Below are positions 60,101 to 64,000 of a stretch of 64,000 nt of DNA, in pieces. Below the pieces are notes generated by a model, which was not told where the DNA came from, ran no database searches, and saw only the letters and a program-made list of their open reading frames with translations. This stretch comes from Lindgomyces ingoldianus. Taxonomy: Eukaryota > Ascomycota > Dothideomycetes > Pleosporales > Lindgomycetaceae. The number at the start of each line of letters is the position of its first letter. Within the stretch, counting starts at the first letter, position 1. The translations under genes were made by a program, and so were the position numbers. The stretch lies in NCBI RefSeq assembly GCF_010093535.1, contig NW_022985167.1, positions 1,559,804 to 1,623,803 on the forward strand. The letters run 5' to 3'.

Positions 60101-61014
60101 ATGCAGAGTCAACTTACAAACGGGATCGTCTATTCGCATTAATAGGATTAGCATCTGATGGCAACGAGGATTCATTTAAGCCAAACTATGATTGTCCATT
60201 AGAGACTATCGTTTTGAGCTATGCTCACGGCTTCATTCTTCAGGGCAGAGCCATGCAACTACTCTACAGTGCTGGCCTCAACGGGCAGTGCTCGCGTTTT
60301 CCAAGCTGGATTCCCGACTGGACTGTCAACATACCAACTGGTCTTCATGAACTAAGTGACGGTGGCAGGTCATTTTCAGCTGGCGGATCGTATGACGTCA
60401 AAGTCAAATGGTATCCTCATACCGATGAGCTGACGTTAGAAGGATTTGCTGTGGATTCCATCCAATCAATAAGCAAATCGTCGAACCTAGAACAAGAATG
60501 GAAGACTTATTTCAATGAGGTTGACACAATGGTAGACTCTTTGGCATTGAGCCCAACCGGAGATTTGCAAGACAACCTGAAGTGGAAGGTACCAATTGCT
60601 GGAGTATTACATGCCAAAGTAGTCGTATCTGGAGGTCTCGATCTGCGCTCGTCATACAAAGCTTTCAGACAGTATTTTAGCAGACAGTCATGGGCCGTGG
60701 AGGACAACTACCACAACGGTTTAGATCCACTACGAACGGAAAGCATGAATTACATGAACGCACTTCAGGGTGCCATTGTGGGGTGGAGGTATGTGATTAC
60801 CCAACGGGGCTACGTTGGCATCGTACCGGGACTTACTGAAGTTGGCGACACTGTTTTAATTTTCAAGGGAGGTCGGGTCCCTTTCCTAGTGCGAAAGAGC
60901 ATGGAACGACCCCAAGCTTATCGCCTAGTTGGACAATGTTATATCCATGGTATCATGAATGGCGAAGTATTGTCCGAACTAGAGACTCTTGGGAACGAAT
61001 TCCGACTTCATTGA
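54130..61014 (+). CDS. Sacsin/HSP90-like ATPase - DUF3883 - HET domain fusion protein
   Basis: Eight exons join with consistent phase to about 2143 residues: 54130-54251, 54325-55120, 55172-56940, 56992-57615, 57748-58118, 58167-58453, 58502-58807, 58858-61014. The N-terminus is a GHKL ATPase of the sacsin/HSP90 type: N-box FLLELIQNADDNTY at about 57-70, NEVGFTSDNVKAIC at 91-104, GEKGIGFKSVF at 122-132, and GDFILTASREDIENTPWNH at about 310-328. A long helical body follows, as in fungal iHSP90-like proteins. At about 1395-1470, SPVYHFEVAVSTGG, YIADASQVER and FIVDPWRFL match the DUF3883/NOV C-terminal module. From about residue 1565, AYQALSYAWGSTERTELLTT and ILWVDAICINQDDNTEKAQQ define a HET domain, with a long C-terminal region. 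The 132-nt intron at 57616-57747 is the least certain. Likely intracellular, in non-self recognition or regulated cell death. Confidence 0.82.
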
Positions 61015-61549
61015 GCATTAAAGTCAATATGAAGTGATAAAAGTATACAGTTAGACCCCAGATGGCTGTAAAGCAGACCGGGTAACCTGTTGGATCGGAT
61101 AGCCTGTTGAGTTGGACATCGTGTTGAATTAGATAATGCTTGTTATCAGACAGCCAGATTATTTGAATGGCCTATTAAGTTGTCTAATCCATTAGTTTGA
61201 TCACCCGCTTTAAGGTTTCTAGAAATGGGATCGCGAGTATGACTGAGAAAATCACAAGCAGCATGGGGCAAGTCGGATCAGAAGTTGACCTGGACTGAGC
61301 ACAGCGTGAGCAGTGGCCGCCGGCCGGGGTCCTCTGGCAGAGAGGGCTAAGGGGGGTCCATTTTCAGGCCCTTTAGCGTGAGCAGACGCTTCACAGTGAT
61401 CAAGTGAATCTGACAGCGGTTGCAGAAATAAGTGGTTTGAAATTACTGGAGGCTGGATCATACAAAAATGAAATTTAAATTAACATTGTAAGTTACAGAC
61501 TTCTTGAAGTCTTGCACAAAGTCCATGTTATCGCAAGTGTTGTATGAGT
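61015..61549. other. Non-coding right flank of the insertion
   Basis: 3' flank of the fusion gene. At about 61080-61150 the motif cctgttg-(a)-(g)ttggata recurs in three loose copies (tacctgttggatcgga, gcctgttgagttgga, cgtgttgaattaga). A GC-rich patch lies at 61300-61370. No ORF supported. Confidence 0.5.
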
Positions 61550-61554
61550 TTGCA
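61550..61554. repeat. Insertion-site 5-bp repeat, right copy (TTGCA)
   Basis: HET homology resumes at this TTGCA (continuing TCGACAAG, coding IDK in relatives). The base stretch before it (GTATGAGT) carries an in-frame TGA and has no HET homology. Confidence 0.65.

Positions 61555-64000
<2,446 letters not shown>

Larger units (their letters stand above)
53700..61549. mobile_element. 7.85-kb insertion splitting a HET-NACHT-WD40 gene
   Basis: The segment separates two collinear, in-frame halves of one HET domain and is flanked by TTGCA repeats. It contains one intact eight-exon gene (54130-61014), a 14-bp minisatellite and about 1 kb of non-coding DNA. I found no transposase, integrase, reverse transcriptase or tyrosine recombinase, no long terminal repeat and no convincing terminal inverted repeat (ends CTATACAGACTT... 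and ...GTTGTATGAGT are at best weakly related). A 5-bp duplication occurs with LTR retroelements and some DNA transposons, but the carrier element is unidentified. Mobilised cargo, or ectopic insertion during break repair, are both open. Confidence 0.65.

Noticed and set aside
58873..61014. A stand-alone HET gene starting at 58873
   Set aside because: The frame is open back to an AG acceptor at 58857 and joins in phase to the DUF3883-coding exon; the DUF3883 pattern spans that join, so a single fusion gene is preferred.
53700..61549. The insertion as an LTR retrotransposon or a Starship element
   Set aside because: No reverse transcriptase, integrase, long terminal repeats or DUF3435 tyrosine recombinase is visible, and the 5-bp repeat alone does not identify a class.
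53700..61549. Terminal inverted repeats at the insertion ends
   Set aside because: CTATACAGACTT at the left and the reverse complement of the right end (CTCATACAACACTT) share only a few bases with gaps; not better than chance.

Overview
The window looks like a nuclear contig of a filamentous ascomycete (Pezizomycotina). Genes are cut by short GT-AG introns (mostly 47-75 nt, often with CTAAC/CTAAT-like branch sites). The content is typical of such fungi: a HET-NACHT-WD40 NLR, an AA9 lytic polysaccharide monooxygenase with a CBM1, an F-box protein, MFS carriers and secreted glycoside hydrolases. A plant-associated or saprotrophic lifestyle is inferred from the carbohydrate-active genes. I cannot place the genus. 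Gene density is moderate, with several intergenic stretches of 1-4 kb. No tRNA, rRNA or CRISPR was recognised. Exon joins given below were derived by hand from splice signals and reading-frame phase.

Layout. 1-962: 5' part of a proline-rich gene on the minus strand, running off the left edge. 2.8-3.6 kb: a four-helix membrane protein. 6.7-8.6 kb: a vanillyl-alcohol-oxidase-type flavoenzyme. 9.7-10.7 kb: an unknown coiled-coil protein. 11.5-12.5 kb: a secreted protein of the bacterial ABC substrate-binding fold. Its start codon lies inside the 8-bp target-site duplication of a 1.14-kb hAT-like element (12511-13651). 17.5-22.4 kb: three unrecognised genes, one with a bZIP-like N-terminus. 22.9-28.2 kb: a five-exon GH106-type alpha-L-rhamnosidase with a monocarboxylate-type MFS carrier upstream on the same strand. 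29.1-30.2 kb: an F-box protein with a MITE-like inverted-repeat element directly upstream. 32.7-38.1 kb: a CmcJ/NvfI-type protein, a short gene broken by an in-frame TGA, a GH114 enzyme and a divergent Gfo/Idh/MocA dehydrogenase. 39.4-46.7 kb: an AA9-CBM1 LPMO with a defective-looking splice acceptor, a tiny dsRNA-binding protein and two secreted proteins. 47.4-52.3 kb: a divergent pair, an ACS-family (allantoate/sulfonate permease type) carrier and a TauD-type sulfonate dioxygenase, probably a sulfonate-assimilation module.

The right end (53.4-64 kb) is the most striking region. A HET-NACHT-WD40 gene is split inside its HET domain by a 7.85-kb insertion bounded by the 5-bp repeat TTGCA. The two HET halves become collinear and in frame when the insert is ignored. 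The insert carries one intact eight-exon gene predicted to encode about 2143 residues: a sacsin/HSP90-like ATPase domain at the N-terminus, a DUF3883/NOV-like module, and its own HET domain at the C-terminus. A chaperone-ATPase/HET fusion that interrupts an NLR of the same self/non-self recognition class is the best candidate here for an undescribed system.
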